Shown here piece after piece: positions 54,044 through 62,951 of a stretch of 64,000 nucleotides of DNA; position 1 is the first letter of the stretch, and every line of letters starts with the position of its first letter. Under the pieces are notes generated by a model. It was given only the letters and a program-made list of their open reading frames with translations, made no database searches and was not told the origin of the DNA. The translations under genes and the position numbers were made by a program. The stretch spans positions 1-64,000 of the forward strand of contig JANQPX010000003.1 in NCBI GenBank assembly GCA_028285265.1. The letters run 5' to 3'. Source of the DNA: Geminicoccaceae bacterium. GTDB taxonomy: Bacteria; Pseudomonadota; Alphaproteobacteria; Geminicoccales; Geminicoccaceae.

Positions 54044-55453
54044 CTATGCCGAGCGCTCACGCGCGAGCTTTGGCCGGATGTTGCCGTCATTGGCGGGCGT
54101 TTCGATGCGAGGTTTGGGCTCGTCGGCTTGACGGGTTTCGAGCGCGTCGGCTGTCTCCAAAACGATGTCTTTGATATCCTGCGGCGACAGGCCTGGATGT
54201 TGTTCGAGGAGGAGTGCCAGCCTTGCTGCGGCAAGCGGTGCCGCGGCCAGGTCGATATCGCACCATGCGAAACCCTGGTCGCCGTCCAGTTCCATGGATA
54301 GGGGCGCAGCGAGAACCGAGCCAGGTTGAACAGGGTGCGTGCAACCGATGAGATCGAGGCCGCCACGGACCGATTTTGCGGCATCCCAGGAAAGGTCTGG
54401 GGCCTGCTTTTCGGGATAGAGACCGTTTACACCAGGACCACCCATGACCGGTCGAGTTGGGCGCCCTCGCGACGTAGGGGTGATCGCGACGACATCGGGG
54501 TGACAGGCCGGAAAACTTTTCCATGCTTTGGGGGCTAGGGCGCTGACGATGACGCCACGCGCGACGGCATAGGCGATGACGTTGTCCAGGATCTTGAGAT
54601 ACCGATAGAGATTGGGGTCGGTATGCCGAAGGTCGTTGCCTCCGTCTTGGTGGGCGTCATAGCCCCAACTATTGATCAAAAGATTGGGATTGGGCGTTGA
54701 ATCAATCGCAATCAGGAGATCGCCTACCGGATCCAGGAGGCCTTTGATCGGACGAAGCTTGAGATCAGGGGCAGCGCTAAAGAGGCAGGCGGCTTCGCCC
54801 GTGCTTTGTCCGTGATCATCCCGTTGAGGGTGCTGTTGACCAGGCCCAAGCAGTGTTGGCAAGACTCGGTAGTCGCGATCGGAGAAGAAACGGTGTCGGA
54901 AGTGACCTGTGCCGATCTGCGCGACGACAACATGTTGGCCAGTAACCACCGGCGCATGAGCGCCATCGGCCCAGGTGGCCATCGCAATTTCGTCCGGAAG
55001 TGACCAAACGGCGCAATCATTGGCGACGACATCCCGAAGCGACATGCCTGCATCATCGATTAAACGAGGTGGCCTCGCGATAGCGAGATCACCTGCAAAT
55101 CCTTGAAAGATCGCAGGCAAAGTCTGAAGGCGATGGGCGTCTTCCGGTTTGATGTCGAAACCGTCGACTTGGTATCCACGACCGCCAGGAAAAATCCGTC
55201 GTATGGGACGAACGCCAAAGACCCGCTCAAAGTCTTCGGGCGTGCCAGCAAAGGAAATCGCGATGGCATGAAAGTTGAGAATCTCGAAGCCTTCTGCCGC
55301 CAAGACTTGGGTGACAAAGCGCGCTTGGCTGGGCAGGCTCTTGACCCGTCCCGTGCGGGTTGGCCCATCTGACGTTCGGGCGCCGACAGTCTCCCGACCA
55401 TCCGAAGATCGGGGAGAAATAACCGCAATCACCCGTTCGCCTCTAAGCGCCAT
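54044..55453 (-). CDS. Subtilisin-fold protein lacking catalytic residues
   Basis: The protein follows the S8/S53 subtilase plan, but key residues differ. The strand for the catalytic Asp reads VVVAQIGTGH (consensus VIDTG), so Asp is replaced by Gly. The His motif is kept (DDHGQSTGEAACLFSAAPDL), as is the oxyanion strand LLINSWGYD. Where GTSMAAP should be, the sequence reads DIDLAAAPLAAARLALLLEQ, then HPGLSPQDIKDIVLETAD, so Ser is lost. The first 130 residues resemble an S53 pro-domain (AISFAGTPEDFERVFGVRP). No signal peptide. I infer a pseudo-protease with a binding or scaffold role. AGGAGTAGAGC precedes the ATG. Single gene between the puuE-uraD fusion and a 468-base gap. Confidence 0.65.
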   Translation of the reverse strand: MALRGERVIAVISPRSSDGRETVGARTSDGPTRTGRVKSLPSQARFVTQVLAAEGFEILNFHAIAISFAGTPEDFERVFGVRPIRRIFPGGRGYQVDGFDIKPEDAHRLQTLPAIFQGFAGDLAIARPPRLIDDAGMSLRDVVANDCAVWSLPDEIAMATWADGAHAPVVTGQHVVVAQIGTGHFRHRFFSDRDYRVLPTLLGPGQQHPQRDDHGQSTGEAACLFSAAPDLKLRPIKGLLDPVGDLLIAIDSTPNPNLLINSWGYDAHQDGGNDLRHTDPNLYRYLKILDNVIAYAVARGVIVSALAPKAWKSFPACHPDVVAITPTSRGRPTRPVMGGPGVNGLYPEKQAPDLSWDAAKSVRGGLDLIGCTHPVQPGSVLAAPLSMELDGDQGFAWCDIDLAAAPLAAARLALLLEQHPGLSPQDIKDIVLETADALETRQADEPKPRIETPANDGNIRPKLARERSA

Positions 55454-55921
55454 GCTCTACTCCTGCCATTCGAATGTTGTCTTACCCGCCGGCCACCACA
55501 GCCCGATCAGGAGATGCTTTGTTATATCGAAAAGAGTTATATTGCTACGTTGAATTCTATTTTTAGTTGAGTTAGCTTTTGCATCGTTCAGCCAAGAATA
55601 GCCGGTCAAAAGCACGTTAAAAACGCGCTGATTTGTGCATCTTTTTGGCGCAACGGTGATCGTCGCCTCGATGGATTGGGCGTGTCGATCACGCGATGAT
55701 CACAATCCGGTCAAAGCGCTGAACCGACCGTCCGCTATGCGCTAGCATGGGTGTCTTGGCCCGTATGGTCTTGTTCGTTGACGGACTGGCTGTTCGCAGC
55801 CTGTTGACCTTCTCGTTCATCCGGATGAGCGTATCATGTCCCAAGAGCGCCAAGACCGGCATTCAGCCGCCAAGGCGCGCGCAACAAACGTTTGATCGCT
55901 AGCCTAGCCAAGAGGAACGCT
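55454..55921. other. Long intergenic region, AT-rich in the left part
   Basis: About 470 bases between the pseudo-subtilase (minus) and the YeeE gene (plus). The word GTTATAT occurs at 55521 and 55536, 15 bases apart, in an AT-rich stretch that could bind a regulator. I see no gene here. Confidence 0.45.
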
Positions 55922-57106
55922 ATGGATGTGAGTTCGTCGACGAGAACCGAGAGCTTGCGTCCGATCCAGTGGCCAGTGGTGGTTGTGGGCTTCGTTCTGA
56001 TTGGAGTCGGTAGTGTCGCCCTAGGCGTTGAAAGTTGGCGGTTTGGCGTCCTCTTTGTCATTGGCGCGCTTTTGGGGGTGAGCTTATACCATGCGTCGTT
56101 CGGCTTCACCGCGGCTTACCGCAATGCCATTTCGAAAGGCGATATTTCAGGCATCATTGCCCAGCTCTTGATGATTGGGTTTGCGATGCTGTTGTTTGCG
56201 CCCTTTCTCGCGCCTGGCAGTACGTTTGGTCAGTCATTCGGTGGCACGGTTGCCCCGGTCAGCCTCCGGGTCGCAGTCGGCAGTTTTCTTTTCGGCTTGG
56301 GCATGCAACTCGGCGGCGGCTGTGGATCTGGGACACTTTTCACGGTCGGTGGCGGCAGCACGCGCATGGTTGTGACTCTTTTAGCGTTTTGCGCCGGATC
56401 GTTTATCGGCAGCTTGGACATCGATCGTTGGCTTGAGGGACCGAGTTTGGGCGGAATCTCTCTGGTTAGGGAATTTGGTGCACTTCAGGCCGTGCTCATT
56501 CAAGCCGGCATATTGGCCCTCGTTTGGTGGGGATTTCGTCGCTGGGCGGGCGATAGACCGCAACGACCGATTTGGGGTGACGGTCTGACATGGCGCCAAC
56601 TGGTTCGCGGGCCCTGGCCTCTCCTGTTTGGTGGCGCGCTCTTGGCGCTCTTGAATTGGGCAACGTTAATGATCGCCGGTCATCCCTGGTCGGTAACGTC
56701 GGCCTTTGCACTTTGGGGAGCCAAAGCTTGGGCGATGACCGGTTGGGATCCGGCCAGTTCGACATATTGGGCCGGCGCCTTTCGTCAGGCCGCGATCGAA
56801 CGCAGTGTCTTTCAGCATCAGATATCGATCATGAACATCGGTATCATTCTGGGCGCATTAACGTCGGCGGGTCTTGCCGGTCGCTATGCGCCGATGTTGA
56901 AAATCCCGTTTCGCTCACTCGCCGCTGCTGTCATCGGCGGTCTTCTCATGGGTTATGGGGCACGACTCGCCTTTGGATGCAACATCGGAGCCTTTTTCTC
57001 CGGGACCGCGTCCTTCAGTCTTCATGCTTGGCTTTGGATCGTTTTCGCGTTCGCCGGCACTTGGATCGGCGTGAAACTTCGACCTTGGTTCGGCTTCTCC
57101 GACTAG
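55922..57106 (+). CDS. YeeE/YedE-family sulfur transporter
   Basis: A 394-aa membrane protein with about ten spans in two similar halves. Conserved cysteine motifs are LGGGCGSGTLFTVGGGS near residue 136 and RLAFGCNIGAFFSG near residue 352, the cysteines that pass thiosulfate in TsuA-type proteins. It likely imports thiosulfate or another sulfur compound. GAGGAAC precedes ATG 55922, better than the ATG at 55892. No TusA-like partner gene is adjacent. Confidence 0.9.
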   Translation: MDVSSSTRTESLRPIQWPVVVVGFVLIGVGSVALGVESWRFGVLFVIGALLGVSLYHASFGFTAAYRNAISKGDISGIIAQLLMIGFAMLLFAPFLAPGSTFGQSFGGTVAPVSLRVAVGSFLFGLGMQLGGGCGSGTLFTVGGGSTRMVVTLLAFCAGSFIGSLDIDRWLEGPSLGGISLVREFGALQAVLIQAGILALVWWGFRRWAGDRPQRPIWGDGLTWRQLVRGPWPLLFGGALLALLNWATLMIAGHPWSVTSAFALWGAKAWAMTGWDPASSTYWAGAFRQAAIERSVFQHQISIMNIGIILGALTSAGLAGRYAPMLKIPFRSLAAAVIGGLLMGYGARLAFGCNIGAFFSGTASFSLHAWLWIVFAFAGTWIGVKLRPWFGFSD

Positions 57107-57444
57107 CCACCGACGCGATTGCCGTCGAACTGACAGGGCTCTTCAAAGGCTGGGGATCCCCCGATGATTCACCGACCATTAAGGTCAAGAGATTGGCACA
57201 AGCATAAGCCTCTCCTTTAACGCATTCTTAAGTCAATGCTCCTAGAGTTTGCAAAGGAATATCAATGGAGCCGGCTTGATGTCGCTTCGTCCGAATCACC
57301 GGGGCCGGGTTCGGCCGATGGAGATCACACTGGCTTCTGGCGTCACCATCTCATGGCATCGTGAAGGTTTCATCATCGCACCATGAGATCCCATCGAACC
57401 TCAAGTCCAAAGCGCCCTCATTTCAAGCCATCTAGGAGACCACT
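57107..57444. other. Intergenic region before the receiver gene
   Basis: About 340 bases without a supported gene. A perfect 9-base inverted repeat ATCTCATGG (57348-57356) and CCATGAGAT (57381-57389), 24 bases apart, lies 56 bases before the receiver start and may be an operator or RNA hairpin in its leader. The promoter of the receiver gene should lie here. Confidence 0.45.
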
Positions 57445-57807
57445 ATGGCTAAAGTATTGATCGTTGAAGACGAGCGAGATCTTAGCGAACTCATTATGGA
57501 TGAAGTTGAAAGCATGGGCCACGAGGTCTATGTCGCTAACAATGGCGAAGAGGCTCTGCACTTCTGCGCGACAAGGAAACTTGATCTCATTTTATCAGAT
57601 ATCAATATGCCGAAGCTCAACGGTTACCAGTTCCGTCGGGAACTTACGAATAAGCACCCGCATCTCGCGAAACTGCCCTTCATCTTCGTATCGGCTTACT
57701 CCGAAGAATCCGACATCGCTGACGGGTTGATCACCGGTGCCGATCACTATGTGACGAAGCCGATTGATTTTGACGCGCTTCGCGGCCTGATCACGGACGT
57801 GACCTGA
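57445..57807 (+). CDS. CheY-like single-domain response regulator
   Basis: A 120-aa receiver. Acidic pocket EDE near residue 8-10, phospho-acceptor D52 in LILSDINMPKLNG, switch Thr/Ser in FVSAYSEE near 85-88, and K104-like lysine in YVTKPIDFDALRG. No output domain. GGAG lies 8 bases before the ATG. No kinase gene is adjacent, so the partner is unknown. Confidence 0.93.
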   Translation: MAKVLIVEDERDLSELIMDEVESMGHEVYVANNGEEALHFCATRKLDLILSDINMPKLNGYQFRRELTNKHPHLAKLPFIFVSAYSEESDIADGLITGADHYVTKPIDFDALRGLITDVT

Positions 57808-57823
57808 CCGTTATCGAAACTCG

Positions 57824-57841
57824 CTGGCGCTAGTGCGCCGG
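57824..57841. terminator. Weak stem-loop after the receiver gene
   Basis: CTGGCGC-TAGT-GCGCCGG forms a short stem (seven pairs including one G-T) 17 bases after the receiver stop and between two convergent genes. There is no T-run, so terminator function is uncertain. Confidence 0.35.
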
Positions 57842-57880
57842 ACCACCTGTTCGCCGATTCCCCCCTTTTGCGCCTAGAGC

Positions 57881-58867
57881 CTAGAGTTGACTCGGTAGGA
57901 CGCGATCGGGGGGCCTGTGGCCATCGGCGAAGGTTTTGATATTAATGACGACCTTTTCGCCCATGTCGAGGCGCCCTTCAATCGTGGCACTCGACATGTG
58001 AGGCAGCAGGACGACGTTGTCGAGTTCGCGAAGTTTGGGGTTGATCGCCGGCTCGTGTTCAAACACATCGAGGCCGGCCCCAGCGATCTCTTTTGCGCGG
58101 AGCATTCGCGTAAGGGCTGCCTCGTCAATCACCTCGCCACGGGATGTGTTAACGATGATCGACTGCGGTCGCAGTAGCTTCAATCGTCTTGCGGATAAGA
58201 GGTGGAAGGTCGCCGGTGTATGGGGACAGTTGACGCTGATGATGTCCATTCGGGCAATCATCTGGTCGAGGCTTTCCCAGTAGGTCGCCTCAAGCTCGTT
58301 CTCGATGCTTTCATGGACGCGACGTCGATTGTGGTAGTGGATCGAAAGACCGAAGCCGCGCGATCGTCGCGCCACGGCCGTGCCAATCCTTCCCATTCCC
58401 AAGATCCCGAGGCGCTTTCCCGTGATGCGGTGCCCTAGCATGCCTGTCGGACTCCAGCCATCCCATTCGCCGGAGCGAGCGAGTCGCTCGCCCTCGGCAA
58501 GGCGGCGCGACACGCCAAGAATAAGCGCCATCGTCATGTCGGCCGTGTCATCGGTAAGCACGCCTGGCGTATTGGTTACCGTGACACCGCGCGCATACGC
58601 AGCCTCAATGTCGATATGGTCAACACCTGTCCCATAATTGGCGATAAGCTTGAGGGAAGGGCCGGCATGCGCGAGCACGCTCGCGTCGATCCGATCGGTT
58701 AGCGTCGGTACCAAGACCTCTGCCGTTTTGACCGCCTCGATCAATTCGGCCTTGGACATCGGGTTATCGCTGTCATTCAAGCGCGTATTAAACAGCTCCA
58801 TCATGCGAGTCTCGATGGACTCCGGTAACTTACGCGTGACGATGACGAGGGGCCTATTCCGTGCCAA
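57881..58867 (-). CDS. D-2-hydroxyacid dehydrogenase, glyoxylate/hydroxypyruvate reductase type
   Basis: A 328-aa NAD(P) enzyme: GTGVDHIDIEAAYARGV (substrate loop), RLGILGMGRIGTAVARRSRG (dinucleotide fold), SVNCPHTPATFHLLSA, IIVNTSRGEVIDEAAL with the catalytic arginine nearby, and VVLLPHMSSATIEGR with the catalytic histidine. It reduces glyoxylate or hydroxypyruvate. The frame is open to ATG 58930, but a TTG at 58867 with GGAGAAAGAACC upstream gives the usual family start (ARNRPLVIVTRKLPES) and length. It diverges from the SH3 protein gene. Confidence 0.9.
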   Translation of the reverse strand: MARNRPLVIVTRKLPESIETRMMELFNTRLNDSDNPMSKAELIEAVKTAEVLVPTLTDRIDASVLAHAGPSLKLIANYGTGVDHIDIEAAYARGVTVTNTPGVLTDDTADMTMALILGVSRRLAEGERLARSGEWDGWSPTGMLGHRITGKRLGILGMGRIGTAVARRSRGFGLSIHYHNRRRVHESIENELEATYWESLDQMIARMDIISVNCPHTPATFHLLSARRLKLLRPQSIIVNTSRGEVIDEAALTRMLRAKEIAGAGLDVFEHEPAINPKLRELDNVVLLPHMSSATIEGRLDMGEKVVINIKTFADGHRPPDRVLPSQL

Positions 58868-59196
58868 GGTTCTTTCTCCAGGGCAAGCATCGGTTCCGTT
58901 CGCTGGCCTTTTGATATCGAGAGAGTCCATCGTTGGCAGCGTTCGGATTTTGCTCTAGCAGAACTTGCGATAGATCAAAAGCCAAAGCACATTCATTGCA
59001 TGGCGTCTTGTCTCGCAATATCTGTGACACACCGGTCTGTCGAGGTATTGTCAAGCCGGCATCAATCCAGGCAGAGCAACCCACAGCTTTTGGGTGTTTC
59101 ATGAAAAACCATAAAATGCATATAGCGCCACATGAATCAAAAACTGAACGCGTAACGGCCATCGCGGGCTGGGTGGCAACATTCAAGACATCGTCT

Positions 59197-59730
59197 ATGT
59201 CTGGGCTGTCGGTTGGGCGCTCTCTCATGAGGGCCATGCTTTTGTTGTTGCCCTGTCTTGTTGCCACAGCTCCCGCCGCCGCCCAACAAGAGCTCACAAT
59301 CGGTCGCAGCACGGGCCTGCCAGTGCCTCGTTTCGTATCGGTTGATTCGAGCCAGAGCGAGGTCAATGTTCGTTTTGGGCCAGGTCAGCAATACCCCATC
59401 AATTGGGTGTTCACGCGACCCGGCGTACCGCTCGAAATTGTTGCCGAGTTTGATAACTGGCGGAAGATTAAAGATTTCGAAGGTGCCGAGGGTTGGATTT
59501 CGTCACGGCTGCTCTCGGGACGCCGAACAATCATGATTCAAGGAACGCTTCGCGACATCCGCAGGCGTGCCGACAATCGCGCCCGGGTGTTGATGCGGGC
59601 CGAACCTGGTGTTATCGGCGATCTCCTCGAGTGCCAGGCGAGCTGGTGTCGCGTCCAGATCGAAGGCCAGCGCGGATGGTTGCAGCGTGACGACTTTTGG
59701 GGAACGCTACCAGGCGAACTCTATCCTTGA
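59197..59730 (+). CDS. Secreted SH3-domain protein
   Basis: A signal peptide (MLLLLPCLVATAPAAAQ) precedes two bacterial SH3-like repeats: VNVRFGPGQQYPINWVFTRP with FEGAEGWISSRLLSG, and RVLMRAEPGVIGDLLECQAS with IEGQRGWLQRDDFWG. SH3 proteins of this type sit in the envelope and may bind peptidoglycan. Starts at 59197 or 59227 both fit the signal peptide; a longer frame extends to 58933 without support. Placement beside the dehydrogenase is frequent in alphaproteobacteria by my recollection. The 330-base gap to its left holds both promoters and no gene. Confidence 0.85.
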   Translation: MSGLSVGRSLMRAMLLLLPCLVATAPAAAQQELTIGRSTGLPVPRFVSVDSSQSEVNVRFGPGQQYPINWVFTRPGVPLEIVAEFDNWRKIKDFEGAEGWISSRLLSGRRTIMIQGTLRDIRRRADNRARVLMRAEPGVIGDLLECQASWCRVQIEGQRGWLQRDDFWGTLPGELYP

Positions 59731-59821
59731 TCGCGTGCGCTGCCATGGGAGCGAAGCGTTCTGTTTGGCAGCTGGTCGTTCACGATCGTCATCGCCGGGC
59801 AGGATGCAGGGGAACGAGCTC

Positions 59822-60571
59822 ATGACCGTCGAAGTCCGCGCCGACCTCGCGCATTACCGTGAACGGCCGGTTAAGCACCGGATCGGGCTAATCGCTCTGG
59901 CGACCGACCATACGAGCGAACGCGATATGCAAGCGATCGCGCCAGCCGATGACGTCGGTATTTACGTCAGCCGTGTCGCCAATCGCAATCCGACCAACAA
60001 GGAGAACTTGCTGGCCATGCAGCCGCGACTTGCTGAGGCGGCCTCGCTCATCTTGAGTGGTGAAGCGTTAGACGTCGTGGCCTATGCCTGCACATCGGCT
60101 TCTGTGATGATTGGCGATGAAACGGTCAAACGATCGATCCATGAGGCCAAGCCTGATGTACCGGTGGTGACGCCAACGACGGCAGCTTTCGCGGCGTTTG
60201 CTCATCTCAATGTTCGTCGGGTGAGCTTGCTGACGCCCTATATCGAACCGGTGACCTCCGCCATGCGAGACTACTTCGAGGCGCATGGCCTTGATGTGGT
60301 CAATGCGGTTTGCCTCGGCATCGAAGACGACCGCATGATGGCAAAACTAACGCTGGAAGCCGTTGTGGATGCCGCCCTTGCCACCATGAAACCGACGGCC
60401 GAAGCTCTGTTTGTTTCCTGTACGGCTGTGCCTGCCGTCAGCGTTGTGCAAGCGATCGAGGACCGACTCAAAAAACCGGTGGTAACGAGCAATCAGGCGA
60501 TGGCTTGGCAGAGCCTTCGCCTGGCAGGTTGTCATCGATCAATCAAGGGCTTCGGCAAGCTGCTGAGCTAA
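59822..60571 (+). CDS. Maleate isomerase/arylmalonate decarboxylase-type Asp/Glu racemase-fold enzyme
   Basis: A 249-aa protein with the two-cysteine pattern of the Asp/Glu racemase fold: DVVAYACTSASVMIGDE with the first catalytic Cys, and EALFVSCTAVPAVSVVQAIE with the second, plus TPTTAAFAAFAHLNVRRVSL and KPVVTSNQAMAWQSLRLAG. Members act as maleate cis-trans isomerase or arylmalonate decarboxylase. The substrate is not known. AGGGGAACGAGCTC before ATG 59822 fixes the start although the frame is open to 59609, where it overlaps the SH3 gene. Confidence 0.88.
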   Translation: MTVEVRADLAHYRERPVKHRIGLIALATDHTSERDMQAIAPADDVGIYVSRVANRNPTNKENLLAMQPRLAEAASLILSGEALDVVAYACTSASVMIGDETVKRSIHEAKPDVPVVTPTTAAFAAFAHLNVRRVSLLTPYIEPVTSAMRDYFEAHGLDVVNAVCLGIEDDRMMAKLTLEAVVDAALATMKPTAEALFVSCTAVPAVSVVQAIEDRLKKPVVTSNQAMAWQSLRLAGCHRSIKGFGKLLS

Positions 60572-60680
60572 TGGGCGGTCATCGCCCTTTAGAACCGGTT
60601 CGTCATACATCGCCATGCTTGATGATCCAGAGAGATCGTTCCTAACGAATGGACAACCCGTGCGATGCTCTCATCGGGTC

Positions 60681-62630
60681 TCAGGTCTTCAACTCGGCAT
60701 GCCCACGGAACAAGTCCAAGGCTTGAGGATTGGCCAGCGCTTCGACGTTCTTGACATCACGCCCATGAATGATTTCCCGTACGGCAAGTTCAACGATCTT
60801 GCCGCTCATGGTGCGCGGTATGTCGGCGATCTGAATGACTTTCGCAGGGACATGCCGAGGGGTAGCATTGGTGCGAATTTGAGTCTTGATACGCCGAATG
60901 AGGGCGTCGTCGAGGGTCACGTCGTCACGTAAACGCACGAACAAAACCACCCGGACGTCACCCTCCCATTCCTGGCCAACAGCGATGCTTTCGAGGACCT
61001 CCTCGATCTGCTCCACTTGCCGATAGATCTCGGCTGTACCGATGCGGACTCCGCCGGGATTGAGAACAGCATCGGAGCGACCGTAGATGACAAATCCGCC
61101 ATGCTCGGTTTTCTCTGTCATGTCGCCATGGGTCCAGACGCCGGGAAAGCGTTCGAAATAGGCTCCTCGATAGCGTGATCCGTCCGGGTCGTTCCAAAAG
61201 CTTACAGGCATGGAGGGAAAGGGCTTGGTGCAGACGAGTTCGCCGCGCTCGCCGACAACTGACTTGCCGTCGTCATTCCATGTCTCAACCGCCATGCCAA
61301 GGCCGGCCGTCTGGATCTCGCCACGCCATACCGGACCAACGGGGTTCCCGAGAACGAAGCAGGAGACGATATCGGTTCCGCCCGAAATCGAGGCGAGATG
61401 GAGGTCTTGCTTAATGTGTTCGTAGACGAAGTCGAAGCTCTCGGCGACCAGCGGCGAGCCCGTGGAGAGTAACGCGCGCAGCCTCGTTAAGTCATGGGTC
61501 GTTGCTGGCGACAAAGCAGCTTTTTTCACCGCATCAATGAACTTGGCAGACGTGCCGAAGTGGCTGACTTGATCCTCCTGGAGAATGTCAAAAAGCGTGT
61601 TGCCATTGGGGTGGAAGGGCGAACCATCATAGGTCACGACCGTCGCACCAAGACTAAGCGCGCTCACTTGCCAGTTCCACATCATCCAGCCGCAAGTCGT
61701 GAAGTAGAAGAGCTTGTCCTTCCGCTTGAGGTCTGTATGCAGCATCAGCTCCTTGATGTGCTGCAACAGCGTGCCGCCGGCACTGTGAACGATCGCCTTC
61801 GGCACGCCGGTTGTACCCGACGAATAGAGAATGAAGGCGGGGTGGTCGAACGGCAGTTGTTCAAAGCTGACATGGTCGGCGGAGTTGTTCGTGTAGTCCT
61901 GATAGAGAACGGCGTTGTTGAGGGCGTCCGGTTTCGCATGTGCATCGAGAAACGGCACCATCACGACGCGTTCCAGCGTCGGCAGTTCCGATATCAGTTC
62001 TCGGACTTTTGGGCAGATATCCTGCGGTTTGCCATTATAGCGATAGCCATCGACCGTGATCAGGACTTTGGCATTGATTTGTCCGAAGCGGTCGAGCAGA
62101 CCTTGCTTGCCAAAATCGGGCGAGCAGGATGACCAGATGGCGCCGACCGAGGTCGCGGCCAGCATGGCGACGATGGTCTCAATCGTATGCGGCATAACAG
62201 CCGCAACCCGATCTCCAACACCGACCCCGTCAGCTCGAAGCGCTGAGGCAAGTTTTGCGACGGCCTTATTGAGATCGGCATAACTGATTTCGCGGCGCTG
62301 ACGGTCCTCGGTCCAGGCGACGATGGCGGGATGATCGTCGTGGTAGCGAAGCATGTTTTCGGCGAAGTTCAACCGAGCCCCATCGAACCATTTGGCGCCA
62401 GGCATGGCTTCAGGGTTCGTGAGCACCGCCTGCCAGGGGCGGCTGGCCTTCAGCCCGGCAAAACGCCAGAGCGACGCCCAGAAGTCCGCTGGCCGGTCAA
62501 CTGACCAGTCGCGAAGTGTGTCAAAGCATTGGGGAGCGTTGTCCCCACCATCGGCCAAAAAGTGCATGAACGCCGTCAAATTAGCGTGGTCAATGCGTTC
62601 CTGGGAAGGCTGCCAAAGTGGGTCCGTCAT
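60681..62630 (-). CDS. aacS: Acetoacetyl-CoA synthetase
   Basis: An acyl-adenylating enzyme of 649 aa with an N-terminal acetoacetyl-CoA synthetase domain (RIDHANLTAFMHFLADGGDN; FWASLWRFAGLKAS). Core motifs: FILYSSGTTGVPKAIVHSAG, GRSDAVLNPGGVRIGTAEIY, and the catalytic lysine in RTMSGKIVELAVRE. It activates acetoacetate, for ketone body or PHB turnover. ATG 62630 with GAGGGAGACC upstream is preferred to the earlier in-frame start at 62693. Confidence 0.95.
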   Translation of the reverse strand: MTDPLWQPSQERIDHANLTAFMHFLADGGDNAPQCFDTLRDWSVDRPADFWASLWRFAGLKASRPWQAVLTNPEAMPGAKWFDGARLNFAENMLRYHDDHPAIVAWTEDRQRREISYADLNKAVAKLASALRADGVGVGDRVAAVMPHTIETIVAMLAATSVGAIWSSCSPDFGKQGLLDRFGQINAKVLITVDGYRYNGKPQDICPKVRELISELPTLERVVMVPFLDAHAKPDALNNAVLYQDYTNNSADHVSFEQLPFDHPAFILYSSGTTGVPKAIVHSAGGTLLQHIKELMLHTDLKRKDKLFYFTTCGWMMWNWQVSALSLGATVVTYDGSPFHPNGNTLFDILQEDQVSHFGTSAKFIDAVKKAALSPATTHDLTRLRALLSTGSPLVAESFDFVYEHIKQDLHLASISGGTDIVSCFVLGNPVGPVWRGEIQTAGLGMAVETWNDDGKSVVGERGELVCTKPFPSMPVSFWNDPDGSRYRGAYFERFPGVWTHGDMTEKTEHGGFVIYGRSDAVLNPGGVRIGTAEIYRQVEQIEEVLESIAVGQEWEGDVRVVLFVRLRDDVTLDDALIRRIKTQIRTNATPRHVPAKVIQIADIPRTMSGKIVELAVREIIHGRDVKNVEALANPQALDLFRGHAELKT

Positions 62631-62951
62631 GGTCTCCCTCGTGAGCTCGCTCTCAATCACCCTCATAGTCCAAGGGGACTGAGACGCTGGCAAGGGTGTT
62701 CTAGCCGATCATGGTAAAGATAGCGTTAATGGCATGCGATATACCGGTGGTCGCTCGACGACATCGAAGGCATACTGGACACGACACGCCCGCATCAGTT
62801 CGAGGGTTTCCGAATGAGCATTATAGCATTCGGGGTTGAAGCGTTCGCAGCACTCTTCGAGCCATTGCGGCGTCTTTTCATCAAATCGTCATCGACCTTG
62901 TCGTTACTGAAACGATCGACGTCCACCGCGCCACATATCGGCGAACTCAGC
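62631..62951. other. Divergent region before the nuclease gene
   Basis: About 320 bases. An in-frame ATG at 62814 would add 46 residues to the nuclease, but these would block a signal peptide, so I regard the region as non-coding. A short Ala/Leu-rich frame on the minus strand (62795-63049) is the antisense of the nuclease start. Confidence 0.4.
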
